Shown one piece after another: positions 8,034 through 15,671 of a stretch of 19,000 nt of DNA (positions within the stretch are counted from its first letter, which is position 1; the number at the start of each line of letters is the position of its first letter). The DNA lies in the NCBI GenBank assembly GCA_041481485.1, contig JBGPBY010000077.1:1-19000 (forward strand), given 5' to 3'. Position numbers and translations under genes: made by a program. The notes under the pieces were generated by a model that searched no databases, was not told where the DNA came from, and saw only the letters and a list, made by a program, of their open reading frames with translations. The stretch comes from JBGPBY01 sp041481485. GTDB lineage: Bacteria > Acidobacteriota > Terriglobia > 20CM-2-55-15.

Positions 8034-9602
8034 ATGAAAACCGAAAGAAAATTATTTGCCACTGACATTGCAGTCGAAGTGATTGGTGCAGACGGCGAAC
8101 TCCGGCGTTGTCCGATTTGTGGAAATTCGCAATTTCAAAATGATGCTGTAATCAAGGATTTGCATCTTCAGTCCTGTTCTGAATGCCGCCTGGGATTTCT
8201 CAACCCTCAGCCTCGAGCCCCAAAGGAAAGTACACCGCTCGTTTCCAAACCTGGCCGGATCGGCGCGCAGAAGTATCTGGAAATGATCGCGGATTATGGG
8301 CCGTTGACTGCGGGCCGGCTGCTGGTGGTGGGAGGTGGCGCCGGAGAATTTCTGACTGAGGCTCAAAATAAAGGTTTTGATGTAACGGTATTGGACTCCT
8401 CCGGGCATGTTGCCGAAACTTTTCGATCTCAATTGAAGAGTGATACCGGACGCGCTATCGCAGGAGAAATTGAAAGCGCGGATCTGCCGGCGGCCAGCTT
8501 TGATGTTTGCATACTTTCCGATTGCCTGGATGAGTCCAGGAATCCAGCGCATTTGTTGCGCGTCGTACACCAGTTGCTGAAGCCCAAAGGACTCTTATTG
8601 GTCACGCTTCCCACACTGGATCACTGGTTCGCGAAAATGATTGGAAAGTACCGAACCGAACTCCGGGAGCGTCGTCTCTTTTACTTCAATTTCAATACGC
8701 TGCAAAATCTGCTGTTCGTCACGAACTTCAGCCGTGTGCTGGTCCGTCCGGATCCCCTGAGCAGCATCAATTCCCGAAGACTGGTGGCAATTGCGAGCAG
8801 GCAGGAACCCGCACCGGTACGAAAACTCTCCATAATTATGCCGGTCTTCAATGAGGCCCGGACCTTCCAGCAGGTTATCGAGCAGCTGCTTCTGAAGAAA
8901 GTCGATGGTCTGAGTATTGAAATCATCATTGTCGAGAGCAATTCCCGGGATGGGACCAGAGATGTCGTTTTGAAATATCAGGATCATCCCCGGGTCAAGG
9001 TGGTGCTCGAGGACAAGCCGCGAGGGAAAGGGCACGCCGTTCGCGCCGGATTTGTCCATGCCACGGGGGACTTCATTCTCATCCAGGATGCCGACCTCGA
9101 ATATGACATGGCGGACTATGACGCTCTGCTGGAACCGTTGCGCATGGGGAAGACCGCTTTCGTGCTCGGCACTCGCCATGACAACAACGGTCTCATGAAA
9201 ATGCGTCACTTTGCGGACCAGCCCGTGATGGGCGCGTTGCTCAATTTCGGACATATTTTTTTCTGTACCTTGCTCAACATCCTTTATCGGCAGCGCTTGA
9301 ACGATCCGTTCACGATGTACAAAGTATTCCGGCGGGATTGCCTGTTTGGCTTAAGATTTCAGTGCAATCGATTCGATTTCGACTATGAGCTTGTCATTAA
9401 ACTGCTGCGCAAAGGTTACTCTCTCGTGGAAATTCCAGTGAATTACCGGTCCAGATCTTTTAATGAAGGAAAAAAGGTCTCTTTGTTCCGCGATCCCATG
9501 AGTTGGTTCAGGGCGCTGGCGAAGTTTCGGGTTCAGCCTTTGAATCTGGTGCAAAATGTACACAACGCGAACCGTGCCAGCTCCAACGCGGATATCTACT
9601 GA
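8034..9602 (+). CDS. Fusion protein: zinc-ribbon SAM methyltransferase plus GT2 glycosyltransferase
   Basis: A 522-residue two-domain protein. Residues 23-55 hold a CPIC...CSEC pair (C26, C29, C48, C51), the zinc-binding head common in sugar methyltransferases. A class I methyltransferase core follows, with the SAM glycine loop LLVVGGGAGEF (96-106), the acidic VLDSS (119-123) and a FDVCILSDCLDE post-motif. From residue 265 a GT2 domain begins: LSIIMPVFNEA (265-275), IIIVESNSRDGT, PRGKGHAVRAGF, then QDADLEYD with the metal-binding DAD at 352-354, and the C-terminal DPFTMYKVFRR block. This second half resembles DPM1-like polyprenyl-phosphate glycosyltransferases. No membrane segment follows, so it is probably cytoplasmic or membrane-peripheral. 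It may load a sugar onto a lipid carrier for the GT-C proteins nearby. The start has no strong ribosome site; the N-terminus is otherwise unambiguous. Confidence 0.85.
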   Translation: MKTERKLFATDIAVEVIGADGELRRCPICGNSQFQNDAVIKDLHLQSCSECRLGFLNPQPRAPKESTPLVSKPGRIGAQKYLEMIADYGPLTAGRLLVVGGGAGEFLTEAQNKGFDVTVLDSSGHVAETFRSQLKSDTGRAIAGEIESADLPAASFDVCILSDCLDESRNPAHLLRVVHQLLKPKGLLLVTLPTLDHWFAKMIGKYRTELRERRLFYFNFNTLQNLLFVTNFSRVLVRPDPLSSINSRRLVAIASRQEPAPVRKLSIIMPVFNEARTFQQVIEQLLLKKVDGLSIEIIIVESNSRDGTRDVVLKYQDHPRVKVVLEDKPRGKGHAVRAGFVHATGDFILIQDADLEYDMADYDALLEPLRMGKTAFVLGTRHDNNGLMKMRHFADQPVMGALLNFGHIFFCTLLNILYRQRLNDPFTMYKVFRRDCLFGLRFQCNRFDFDYELVIKLLRKGYSLVEIPVNYRSRSFNEGKKVSLFRDPMSWFRALAKFRVQPLNLVQNVHNANRASSNADIY

Positions 9603-9698
9603 CATACCTTTGATACAATTTCGCGGTCCGGCTGTTCGATTGAATTCGAGACCGGTTCGTCTGCTTTCTCACGCACCTCATTCTTCTGGAGATACGAA

Positions 9699-10661
9699 TT
9701 GCACTACTTTGTAACAGGCTGTGCCGGATTCATCGGCAGCAATCTGGTGGATCGGCTGCTGGCGTCCGGCAATAAAGTTACCGGCTACGATAATTTTTCA
9801 ACGGGGCGCCGAGAGTTTGTGTCGGAAGCGCTGAAATCGTCCAGCTTCAGGCTGGTTGAAGGAGATACTCTGGACAGCGGCCGGCTGACACAGGCCGTGC
9901 AGGGAGCGGAATTCGTCGTCCATTTTGCCGCGAACGCCGATGTCCGGCACGGAACGGATCATCCGGCGACCGACCTCGAGCAGAATACAATAGCCACTTT
10001 CAATGTCCTTGAAGCGATGCGAAAGAATGGTGTGCGTCGCATTGCATTCAGTTCAACCGGATCGATTTACGGAGAACCTGATATTTTCCCGACTCCCGAG
10101 GATTGTCCGTTTCCGACGCAAACCTCGCTGTATGGTGCATCGAAGCTGGCCGGAGAGGGACTGATTTCCGCCTATTGCGTAGGTTACGGAATGCAGGGTT
10201 TCGTCTTCCGCTTCGTTTCGATTCTCGGCGAACGGTATACCCACGGTCATGTGTTCGATTTCTACCGGAAGCTGACGGACAATCCCCGTGAAATCGACGT
10301 GCTGGGCAACGGCAAGCAGCGCAAATCGTATCTCTATATTCAAGATTGCATCGATGCCATTCTGACTGCGGTCGACAAGACGCCGGACGGAAGCGGAGTG
10401 AATTTTTTCAATCTGGGCACCGACGAATATTGCGCCGTGGATCAATCGCTGGGCTGGATCTGCGGGGAACTGGGAGTCACTCCGACCCGGCGTTACGCGG
10501 GCGGTGATCGAGGGTGGATCGGGGATAGCCCTTTCATTTTTCTTGACTGTAAGAAGATTCGATCCCTTGGCTGGAAACCCAGTTTGACGATTCGTGAAAG
10601 CGTGCAGCGCACCCTGCATTATCTGATCCAGAACCAGTGGCTGTTTGAAGTGCGCGCATGA
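9699..10661 (+). CDS. NAD-dependent sugar-nucleotide epimerase/dehydratase (UDP-glucose 4-epimerase-like)
   Basis: A 320-residue extended short-chain dehydrogenase acting on nucleotide sugars in the cytoplasm. The Rossmann NAD loop is GCAGFIGS (7-14), with the acidic D31 after the second strand in YDNFSTG. VVHFAANADVRHG is the family block. The active site has the SSTGSIYGE segment (Ser near 118-119) and Y145-x-x-x-K149 (YGASK). The C-terminal part shows GNGKQRKSYLYIQDCIDAI, the substrate-recognition region typical of UDP-galactose/UDP-glucose epimerases and related enzymes; the exact sugar is not determined. The start is the TTG at 9699 with GGAG eight bases before it; that codon places the Rossmann motif at the normal N-terminal position. 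It heads a five-gene cassette and overlaps the next gene by 4 bp (ATGA). Confidence 0.9.
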   Translation: MHYFVTGCAGFIGSNLVDRLLASGNKVTGYDNFSTGRREFVSEALKSSSFRLVEGDTLDSGRLTQAVQGAEFVVHFAANADVRHGTDHPATDLEQNTIATFNVLEAMRKNGVRRIAFSSTGSIYGEPDIFPTPEDCPFPTQTSLYGASKLAGEGLISAYCVGYGMQGFVFRFVSILGERYTHGHVFDFYRKLTDNPREIDVLGNGKQRKSYLYIQDCIDAILTAVDKTPDGSGVNFFNLGTDEYCAVDQSLGWICGELGVTPTRRYAGGDRGWIGDSPFIFLDCKKIRSLGWKPSLTIRESVQRTLHYLIQNQWLFEVRA

Positions 10662-11974
10662 AGCACGAACCTGTTATTGCCGTTTTCGGACTCTGGCACC
10701 TGGGCTGTGTCACTGCGGCTTGCCTTGCACAGGAACACTTTCCCGTTTGGGGAATCGATCCGGACGAAGGTGTTGTTCGCGATCTGAAAAACGGCAAGCC
10801 CCCGATTCTCGAACCGGGCCTGACGGAACTTATCGGCGAGGGGCAGCGTTCCGGGCTTCTCAAGTTCAGTTCGGATTATGGTGAAGCACTCCGCGAAGCC
10901 ACGGTCGTTTGGGTAACATTCGACACTCCCGTTGACGAAAATGACAATGCGGATGTGGATTTTGTGCAAAGCCGCCTTGACGATGCTTTTCCACATATTC
11001 GATCCGGCTCGATCGTCATAATTTCTTCTCAGGTCCCGGTAGGCTTCACCGACAACCTCCACACACGGTGGAAGGCGAAGGATCCGGAGAAGGAGATAAT
11101 TTTCTCCTACTCACCCGAGAACCTTCGTTTGGGAAAGGCGCTGAAAAGCTTTCGAGCGGAGGATCGCATCGTCGTAGGATTTGACGGGGATCGTGGTCGC
11201 GATCGAGTTGAAAATATACTCAGCCGCTTCTGTCCACGTTTGGAATGGATGTCCATCAAATCCGCAGAGATGACAAAACACGCATTGAATTCCTTTCTTG
11301 CGGTGTCGGTGGCAATGGCAAACGAAATTGCCCGGTTGTGCGAGAGGACGGGCGCGGATGCCAAGGAAGTGGAACGCGGTCTGAAAAGCGAAAGCCGTAT
11401 CGGTCCCGGGGCGTATCTCGGACCGGGCGGGCCCTTCGCCGGAGGCACCCTCGCGAGAGATGCGCGCTTTTTGATCCAGAAGGGAATTGATTTCGGAGTC
11501 GAGACGCCGTTGCTTGCCGGTGCGCTGGAAAGCAACGAAGTGCATAAGAAGTGGGTACAGGAAGCAGCGGCTCAACTTCTCGAGGGCGTGGAGGTTCCTG
11601 CCCGAGTCTCCGTTTTGGGTCTGACATACAAGGCAGGCACGGATACGCTGCGCCGTTCGGAAGCCGTCAATCTCGGTATCTGGCTGACTCAGCGTGGCGT
11701 CAGCGTTGTGTTTCATGATCCGGTAGTACGCCATCTTCCCGAAGAACTCGCCGGCCAGTTTCAGCTGACAAATCAGCTTTCTGAAGCCCTTTCGGGTTCG
11801 GACTTGCTTGTAATTTCAACCGGCTGGCCGATCTATCGTGAGGAGATCAAACCGGAACTGCTGCAGCGCGCCATGCGGCGTGCTGCCGTCATCGATCAAA
11901 CGCGTTTTCTGGCGGGTGCGTTTGAAAAACAAAATGAAGTCTTATATTTCGCCGTAGGGAAACCGCGGAATTGA
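10658..11974 (+). CDS. UDP-glucose/GDP-mannose dehydrogenase-family protein with catalytic Cys replaced by Thr
   Basis: A 438-residue protein with the three-domain layout of nucleotide-sugar 6-dehydrogenases: an N-terminal Rossmann domain (VFGLWHLGCVTAACLA, 9-24), a central domain, and a C-terminal domain with VLGLTYKAGTDTLRRSEAV. Normal members oxidise the sugar C6 alcohol to the acid in two steps through a thiohemiacetal on a cysteine in a GGxCFPKD-type motif. Here that motif reads PFAGGTLARD (259-268), with Thr264 where the cysteine should be. Asp268, Lys207 and Asn211 (in AEMTKHALN), and Glu154 (in SPENLRLG) are kept; a second family Glu is Leu158. The nucleotide loop also lacks the usual middle Gly (Trp13). 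The frame is continuous, so this is not a frameshift. It may perform only one oxidation, or another reaction. It is joined to both neighbours by 4-bp overlaps. Confidence 0.88.
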   Translation: MKHEPVIAVFGLWHLGCVTAACLAQEHFPVWGIDPDEGVVRDLKNGKPPILEPGLTELIGEGQRSGLLKFSSDYGEALREATVVWVTFDTPVDENDNADVDFVQSRLDDAFPHIRSGSIVIISSQVPVGFTDNLHTRWKAKDPEKEIIFSYSPENLRLGKALKSFRAEDRIVVGFDGDRGRDRVENILSRFCPRLEWMSIKSAEMTKHALNSFLAVSVAMANEIARLCERTGADAKEVERGLKSESRIGPGAYLGPGGPFAGGTLARDARFLIQKGIDFGVETPLLAGALESNEVHKKWVQEAAAQLLEGVEVPARVSVLGLTYKAGTDTLRRSEAVNLGIWLTQRGVSVVFHDPVVRHLPEELAGQFQLTNQLSEALSGSDLLVISTGWPIYREEIKPELLQRAMRRAAVIDQTRFLAGAFEKQNEVLYFAVGKPRN

Positions 11975-12840
11975 ATACGATGAACCTGAACAATAGAGTT
12001 GCAGTAATAACGGGAGCGAATAGAGGGCTGGGTGAATCCATCGCGAGAGCGTTTGCAAAGGCGGGAGCCGGCCTGGTGCTGTCGGCTCGCGACGGAGAAC
12101 TCATGCAACGTGTTGCAGAAGATATTTCTCAAACTGCAGCGCGTCCGGTGGAATGGATTTGTGCTGACGTTTCCAAGTCGGCAGATATAGATGCCATACG
12201 AGAACGTGCGGTGCGGATTTTCGGACGCGTCGATATTCTCGTGAACAATGCGGGAATATATGGTCCGATCGGAGCATTTGAAGACGCGGATTGGCAGGAA
12301 TGGTGTGACGCCCTCCGCATCAATCTGTTTGGTACCGTGGCCATGTCGCGCGCGATCGTTCCGCTGATGAAGCAGCAGCAGTATGGAAAGATCATCAACT
12401 TATCCGGAGGCGGGGCCACCGCCCCGCTGCCGCGCTTTACGGCATACGCGGCTTCCAAAGCTGCGGTGGTGCGTTTCACGGAGACAATTGCAGAAGAATT
12501 GCGAACAAGCCATATCGACGTCAATGCCATTGCTCCCGGAGCGTTGAATACGCGGCTGCTGGATCAAATACTCGAGGCCGGTCCGGAACGCGCGGGCGAT
12601 GATTTTTATCGCCGTTCCATCAAGCAACGCGATGAAGGGGGCGCTTCACTGGAGCTGGCCGCAGAACTTGCCGTGTTCCTGGCATCTGCTGAAAGTGACG
12701 GAATCAGCGGAAAACTGATCAGCGCCGTGTGGGATGACTGGCGAAATTTCCCGAAGTACCGCGAACGGATTCAGAAGAGCGATGTCTTTACACTGCGGCG
12801 CATCGTTCCCTCAGATCGTGGCCTGGAGTTCCAGGATTGA
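11971..12840 (+). CDS. Short-chain dehydrogenase/reductase (SDR family)
   Basis: A 289-residue classical SDR, an NAD(P)-dependent oxidoreductase of the cytoplasm. The cofactor loop is TGANRGLG (14-21), the structural NNAG motif is at 92-95, and the catalytic set is Ser145 (in NLSGGG), Tyr159 and Lys163 (YAASK). VNAIAPGALNTRLLD follows, as usual. Arg40 after the second strand (LSARD) hints at NADP preference. Within this locus it probably reduces or oxidises a keto- or hydroxy-sugar nucleotide, but substrate cannot be read from sequence. The TTG at 11971 overlaps the previous stop as TTGA. An ATG nine bases further on (11980) is the alternative start; the TTG is preferred because the same junction style recurs in the cassette. 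The C-terminus has about 40 residues beyond the usual SDR core. Confidence 0.9.
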   Translation: MNTMNLNNRVAVITGANRGLGESIARAFAKAGAGLVLSARDGELMQRVAEDISQTAARPVEWICADVSKSADIDAIRERAVRIFGRVDILVNNAGIYGPIGAFEDADWQEWCDALRINLFGTVAMSRAIVPLMKQQQYGKIINLSGGGATAPLPRFTAYAASKAAVVRFTETIAEELRTSHIDVNAIAPGALNTRLLDQILEAGPERAGDDFYRRSIKQRDEGGASLELAAELAVFLASAESDGISGKLISAVWDDWRNFPKYRERIQKSDVFTLRRIVPSDRGLEFQD

Positions 12841-13814
12841 AAATAGGAATAGTGGGCTGCGGTCTAATTGGTGCGAAGCGCGCGGCAGCGCTGGGAAACG
12901 ATCATCAGGTTGTCGCAGTTGCCGATATTGATGCTTCGCGCGCCGAACGTCTCGCCTCGCAGCACGAAAACTGTGAGCATTTCTCCGATTGGAGAAGGGT
13001 GGTGGATCACAGGTCCACCGAGGCGATCATTGTCGCCACGACCAACAATATGCTGTGCGACATTTCGCTGGCAGCCGTGGAACGGAACAAACCCGTTCTG
13101 GTCGAAAAACCGGCTGCGCGAAACGCAAAGGAACTCGAGCCCCTGTTGCAGCGCGCACTGTCTGCAAAAGTTCCCGTGAAAGTGGGGTTCAATCACCGCT
13201 TTCATCCTGCATTCATTCAAGCCCGCAAAATCTGGGATTCGGGCGAACCGGGTGACCTGATGTACATTCGCGGCCGCTATGGCCATGGCGGGCGTTTGGG
13301 TTACGAAAAGGAATGGCGCGCAAACCCGGAAATCGCCGGCGGTGGCGAACTGCTGGACCAGGGCGTTCATTTGATCGATTTGTCTCGATGGTTTGCCGGA
13401 GAGTTTCCAAAGGTCCAGGGGCATGTCGATACATACTTCTGGAAAATGCCGGTCGAAGACAACGCGTTCATGTTGCTCAGAACCGAGAGGAATCAGGCGG
13501 CATGGCTGCATGTCAGTTGCACGGAATGGAAGAACCTCTTCAGTTTCGAGATTTTCGGCCGCGACGCAAAGTTGCAAATCGACGGGCTGGGCGGCAGCTA
13601 TGGCGTGGAACGTCTCACGTACTACAAAATGCTGCCGCAAATGGGGCCTCCGGAAACCACAGTCTGGGAATATCCGGGAGCGGATCAGAGCTGGGCTTTG
13701 GAATTTTCTTATTTCGCCGAATGCATTCGGAGTGGAAGCGAGCCAAATGGAAATCTGCGGGACGCCCACGAGGCTCTGAAAATTATTCAGTCACTTTATC
13801 AGGGTAACGAATGA
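12837..13814 (+). CDS. Gfo/Idh/MocA-family oxidoreductase
   Basis: A 325-residue NAD(P)-dependent sugar oxidoreductase. The N-terminal Rossmann domain opens immediately with MKIGIVGCGLIGAKR (GCGLIG, 7-12), and the family's catalytic EKP is at 90-92 (VLVEKP). The C-terminal alpha/beta domain carries GGGELLDQGVHLIDL (168-182), with Asp174 and His178 as the expected catalytic pair. Family members oxidise or reduce sugar ring hydroxyls, including 3-keto steps in nucleotide-sugar synthesis (WlbA-like), which would suit this glycan cluster; the specific reaction is inferred only. The start is the TTG at 12837, overlapping the preceding stop as TTGA; it gives the normal N-terminus with no residues spare. 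The end overlaps the kinase start as ATGA. Confidence 0.93.
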   Translation: MKIGIVGCGLIGAKRAAALGNDHQVVAVADIDASRAERLASQHENCEHFSDWRRVVDHRSTEAIIVATTNNMLCDISLAAVERNKPVLVEKPAARNAKELEPLLQRALSAKVPVKVGFNHRFHPAFIQARKIWDSGEPGDLMYIRGRYGHGGRLGYEKEWRANPEIAGGGELLDQGVHLIDLSRWFAGEFPKVQGHVDTYFWKMPVEDNAFMLLRTERNQAAWLHVSCTEWKNLFSFEIFGRDAKLQIDGLGGSYGVERLTYYKMLPQMGPPETTVWEYPGADQSWALEFSYFAECIRSGSEPNGNLRDAHEALKIIQSLYQGNE

Positions 13815-14791
13815 TCATCACACGAAGTCCCATGCGAATTTCACTGGGAGGGGGCGGAACAGACCTGCCTTCCTATTATCGCGAACACGGTGGTTTTCTG
13901 ATCGCCGCGGCAATCGATAAGTATGTCTACATCACCATCCACGAGACCTTTGTAACCGATCTCATCATCAAGTACTCCAGACTGGAGCGGGTTCCGAATG
14001 CGGAGGCAATTGAACATCCGATTTTCCGAGAAGCCCTGAAGCTGCTACGGATTCACGAAACGAATCTTGAAATCTCCAGTATGGCGGATATTCCAGCGGG
14101 AACCGGCCTTGGCAGTTCCGGCAGCTTCACTGCAGCTCTGTTGAAGGCACTGCACACATTTCGCAAGAATCTGGTACATCCACGGGAGTTGGCCGAGCAG
14201 GCCTGTCATATTGAACTCGATCTTCTGAAGGAGCCGATCGGCAAACAGGATCAGTTCATCAGTGCCTTTGGCGGCGTGACTTGCTTTCAATTTCAGTCCA
14301 ACGACAGCGTTGACGTTGCTCCACTGAAGACGGACAGCGAGACTCTCTACAACCTCGAGGACAACCTGCTACTTTTCTTCACGGGCTACTCGCGTTCGGC
14401 GTCGACAATTCTCAAGGATCAGGATGATCGCAGCAAAACAAGCGACCGGAAGATGATCGAGAATCTGCACTACGTTAAAGATCTGGGCTGGCAGAGCAAG
14501 GAAGCGCTGGAGTCCGGAAATCTCCACAAATTCGCTGAACTGATGAACGTGCATTGGAATTGGAAACGGCAACGCTCTTCCGGCATGACCAATGCGAAAG
14601 TGGATGAATGGTACGGACTGGCAATGCAGAACGGCGCTCTCGGCGGGAAACTGATCGGCGCCGGAGGCGGTGGATTTCTCATGTTCTACACAGAAGACAA
14701 GACCCGTTTGCGTCACGCCATGAATCATGCCGGGCTGAAAGAAGTGCGCTTCCGTTTCGATTTCGAGGGCACCAAAACCATGATTTCCTGA
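13811..14791 (+). CDS. hddA: GHMP-family sugar kinase, HddA-like (heptose 7-phosphate kinase)
   Basis: A 326-residue cytoplasmic GHMP kinase. The N-terminus MIITRSPMRISLGGGGTDLP is the hallmark of D-glycero-alpha-D-manno-heptose 7-phosphate kinase and close relatives. The ATP-binding loop is GTGLGSSGS (97-105), and the C-terminal GHMP motif is GGKLIGAGGGGFLMFY (about 278-293). HddA phosphorylates the anomeric position of heptose 7-phosphate to give the 1,7-bisphosphate, the substrate of GmhB. Related kinases act on fucose or other sugars, so specificity rests on the presence of GmhB-like and HddC-like genes nearby. The ATG overlaps the upstream stop by 4 bp. The last 68 bases, including the stop, recur at 15672-15739 with only two synonymous changes, showing that this 3' end was involved in recombination. 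Confidence 0.87.
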   Translation: MIITRSPMRISLGGGGTDLPSYYREHGGFLIAAAIDKYVYITIHETFVTDLIIKYSRLERVPNAEAIEHPIFREALKLLRIHETNLEISSMADIPAGTGLGSSGSFTAALLKALHTFRKNLVHPRELAEQACHIELDLLKEPIGKQDQFISAFGGVTCFQFQSNDSVDVAPLKTDSETLYNLEDNLLLFFTGYSRSASTILKDQDDRSKTSDRKMIENLHYVKDLGWQSKEALESGNLHKFAELMNVHWNWKRQRSSGMTNAKVDEWYGLAMQNGALGGKLIGAGGGGFLMFYTEDKTRLRHAMNHAGLKEVRFRFDFEGTKTMIS

Positions 14792-14820
14792 AGTGGCAAT
14801 CAGTGTTTGGGCACTTCGAC
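14724..14820. repeat. 97-bp direct repeat, copy 1 (kinase end / glycosyltransferase end)
   Basis: This copy pairs without gaps with 15672-15768; 88 of 97 bases match by eye. Bases 14724-14791 are the last codons of the intact kinase. After an 8-base spacer, bases 14820-14800 read on the minus strand as V-E-V-P-K-H-stop, matching the I-E-V-S-K-H-stop end of the glycosyltransferase at 15748. Just beyond 14820 the similarity stops and a stop codon interrupts the frame. It is therefore a relic of a glycosyltransferase 3' end. Confidence 0.9.
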
Positions 14821-14835
14821 TCATGAGAGAGTCCG

Positions 14836-15390
14836 TCACTTTTCAACACGTCTCCACTCGGAGGCTAAATTCAAACGTTGAATCCAGTTCATGAGATCCC
14901 CCATCCGAATCTGTTCTGCTGAGACCGCGAGAATGGAGCGGATATCGCGCAGATGTTCTTCCGAACCGCCTTCGCGAAAATATTCAAGCTTGCGGACGAT
15001 GACATATTCGGGCGGGGCCAACGTCACAGTTGTGTCGTGGAACGGAACATCTTTTTTGAAACGAAAGCCCCAGGCGTTCAGTTCGTCTCGTCCGGCATTG
15101 TAAAAGTCCGCTTTAAAACCGGTTGCAAAATGTATGAGATTGAAGTGGCCACGTTCCGTTAACGCTTCTTCGGTGATGGTTTCCAGCGGCGGCACATAGA
15201 ACTCCGCGTCGGGGAAAATTTCCGGAATTCTTCGAACGTTCTCTGGATCTAAAAAAACAATGAGATCGACGTCGAAAGTCAGCCGTGGCTCGCCATAGAA
15301 GGCCGAAGCAATGCTTCCTCCGATAATGTAGGGAATCCGTGCGTTGTTAAGGGGACGAATGTACAGCAGAAATAGGTCAGCTTCGGGCAT
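14836..15390 (-). CDS. Nucleotidyltransferase of the AbiEii/MNT type, probable toxin-antitoxin component
   Basis: A 184-residue protein with a nucleotidyltransferase core. IPYIIGGSIASAFYGEPRLT (19-38) is followed directly by FDVDLIVFLD, giving the GGS...DxD arrangement (D40 and D42) that binds metal and nucleotide. EYVIVRKLEYFREGG and HLRDIRSIL fit the helical tail of AbiEii/AbiGii-type and related proteins. Such proteins often act in type IV or MNT-type toxin-antitoxin pairs by nucleotidylating tRNA or a partner protein; here the role is inferred from family and gene pairing. It overlaps the upstream small gene by 14 bp, so both are translated from one message. Unlike its neighbours it has no link to sugar metabolism, and the pair is bracketed by a duplicated junction, pointing to later insertion. 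Which of the two proteins would be harmful is unknown. Confidence 0.8.
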   Translation of the reverse strand: MPEADLFLLYIRPLNNARIPYIIGGSIASAFYGEPRLTFDVDLIVFLDPENVRRIPEIFPDAEFYVPPLETITEEALTERGHFNLIHFATGFKADFYNAGRDELNAWGFRFKKDVPFHDTTVTLAPPEYVIVRKLEYFREGGSEEHLRDIRSILAVSAEQIRMGDLMNWIQRLNLASEWRRVEK

Positions 15391-15580
15391 TTTGAAAAAT
15401 GCGCGTGACTTCCGATTCGATCTGTTTGTCGGACCATTCCGGGTGCTGGCTGCGCAATCCGGCAGCTTTCATTCGTCGAGCCGACCAATACAATTGTTCT
15501 GCCAGCTGTAGGCGCATCTCACCGGAAATTGCACGCATCGCTGAGAGTTGCTGACGCCCGGGTTGTTCGTCGGAACGCAT
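15377..15580 (-). CDS. Small helical protein, partner of the nucleotidyltransferase
   Basis: A small, highly charged protein of about 67 residues with AEQLYWSARRMKAAGLRSQH followed by PEWSDKQIESEVTRIF. This pattern (LYWSAR..KAA..R..HP.WS...IE..V..IF..AR) is familiar from short conserved hypothetical proteins encoded just upstream of nucleotidyltransferase genes. It looks all-helical, without membrane segment or DNA-binding motif that can be named. The start is uncertain: the frame is open to 15631, and ATG codons lie at 15631, 15580 and 15538. None has a clear ribosome site. The 15580 start is listed as a compromise; 15538 would begin right at the conserved part. The stop overlaps the next gene by 14 bp. 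Its function as an antitoxin-like partner is inferred from the pairing only. Confidence 0.65.
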   Translation of the reverse strand: MRSDEQPGRQQLSAMRAISGEMRLQLAEQLYWSARRMKAAGLRSQHPEWSDKQIESEVTRIFQNARS

Positions 15581-15603
15581 ATGCAAAGGGTAGTGTACCC
15601 GCA

Positions 15604-15617
15604 GCTTGTCTGCAAGC
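15604..15617. promoter_or_regulatory. Short inverted repeat upstream of the toxin-antitoxin-like pair
   Basis: GCTTG-TCTG-CAAGC is a perfect 5-bp inverted repeat, located 24 bases before the listed start of the small gene on the minus strand. Toxin-antitoxin operons often carry such operators for self-repression, but five base pairs can arise by chance, and if the 15631 start is used it would be inside the gene. Confidence 0.2.
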
Positions 15618-15671
15618 CTGCGCTCCCGCACCTAACTCCGGTGCCGGCCTTCCGAAGAAACGGAAAATTGC

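Noticed and set aside
9614..9619. TACAAT as a -10 promoter box before the epimerase gene
   Set aside because: No -35 box is present at 16-18 bases upstream. The 96-bp gap may hold a promoter, but this cannot be supported.
11432..11464. Cys-less dehydrogenase as a frameshift or sequencing error
   Set aside because: Motif residues on both sides are in frame and spaced correctly, so a codon replacement is the simpler reading.
12864..13769. Open frame of 301 codons on the minus strand
   Set aside because: It lies entirely antisense to the Gfo/Idh/MocA gene, whose motifs are intact. Its product has the His/Arg/Phe-rich look of a shadow frame.
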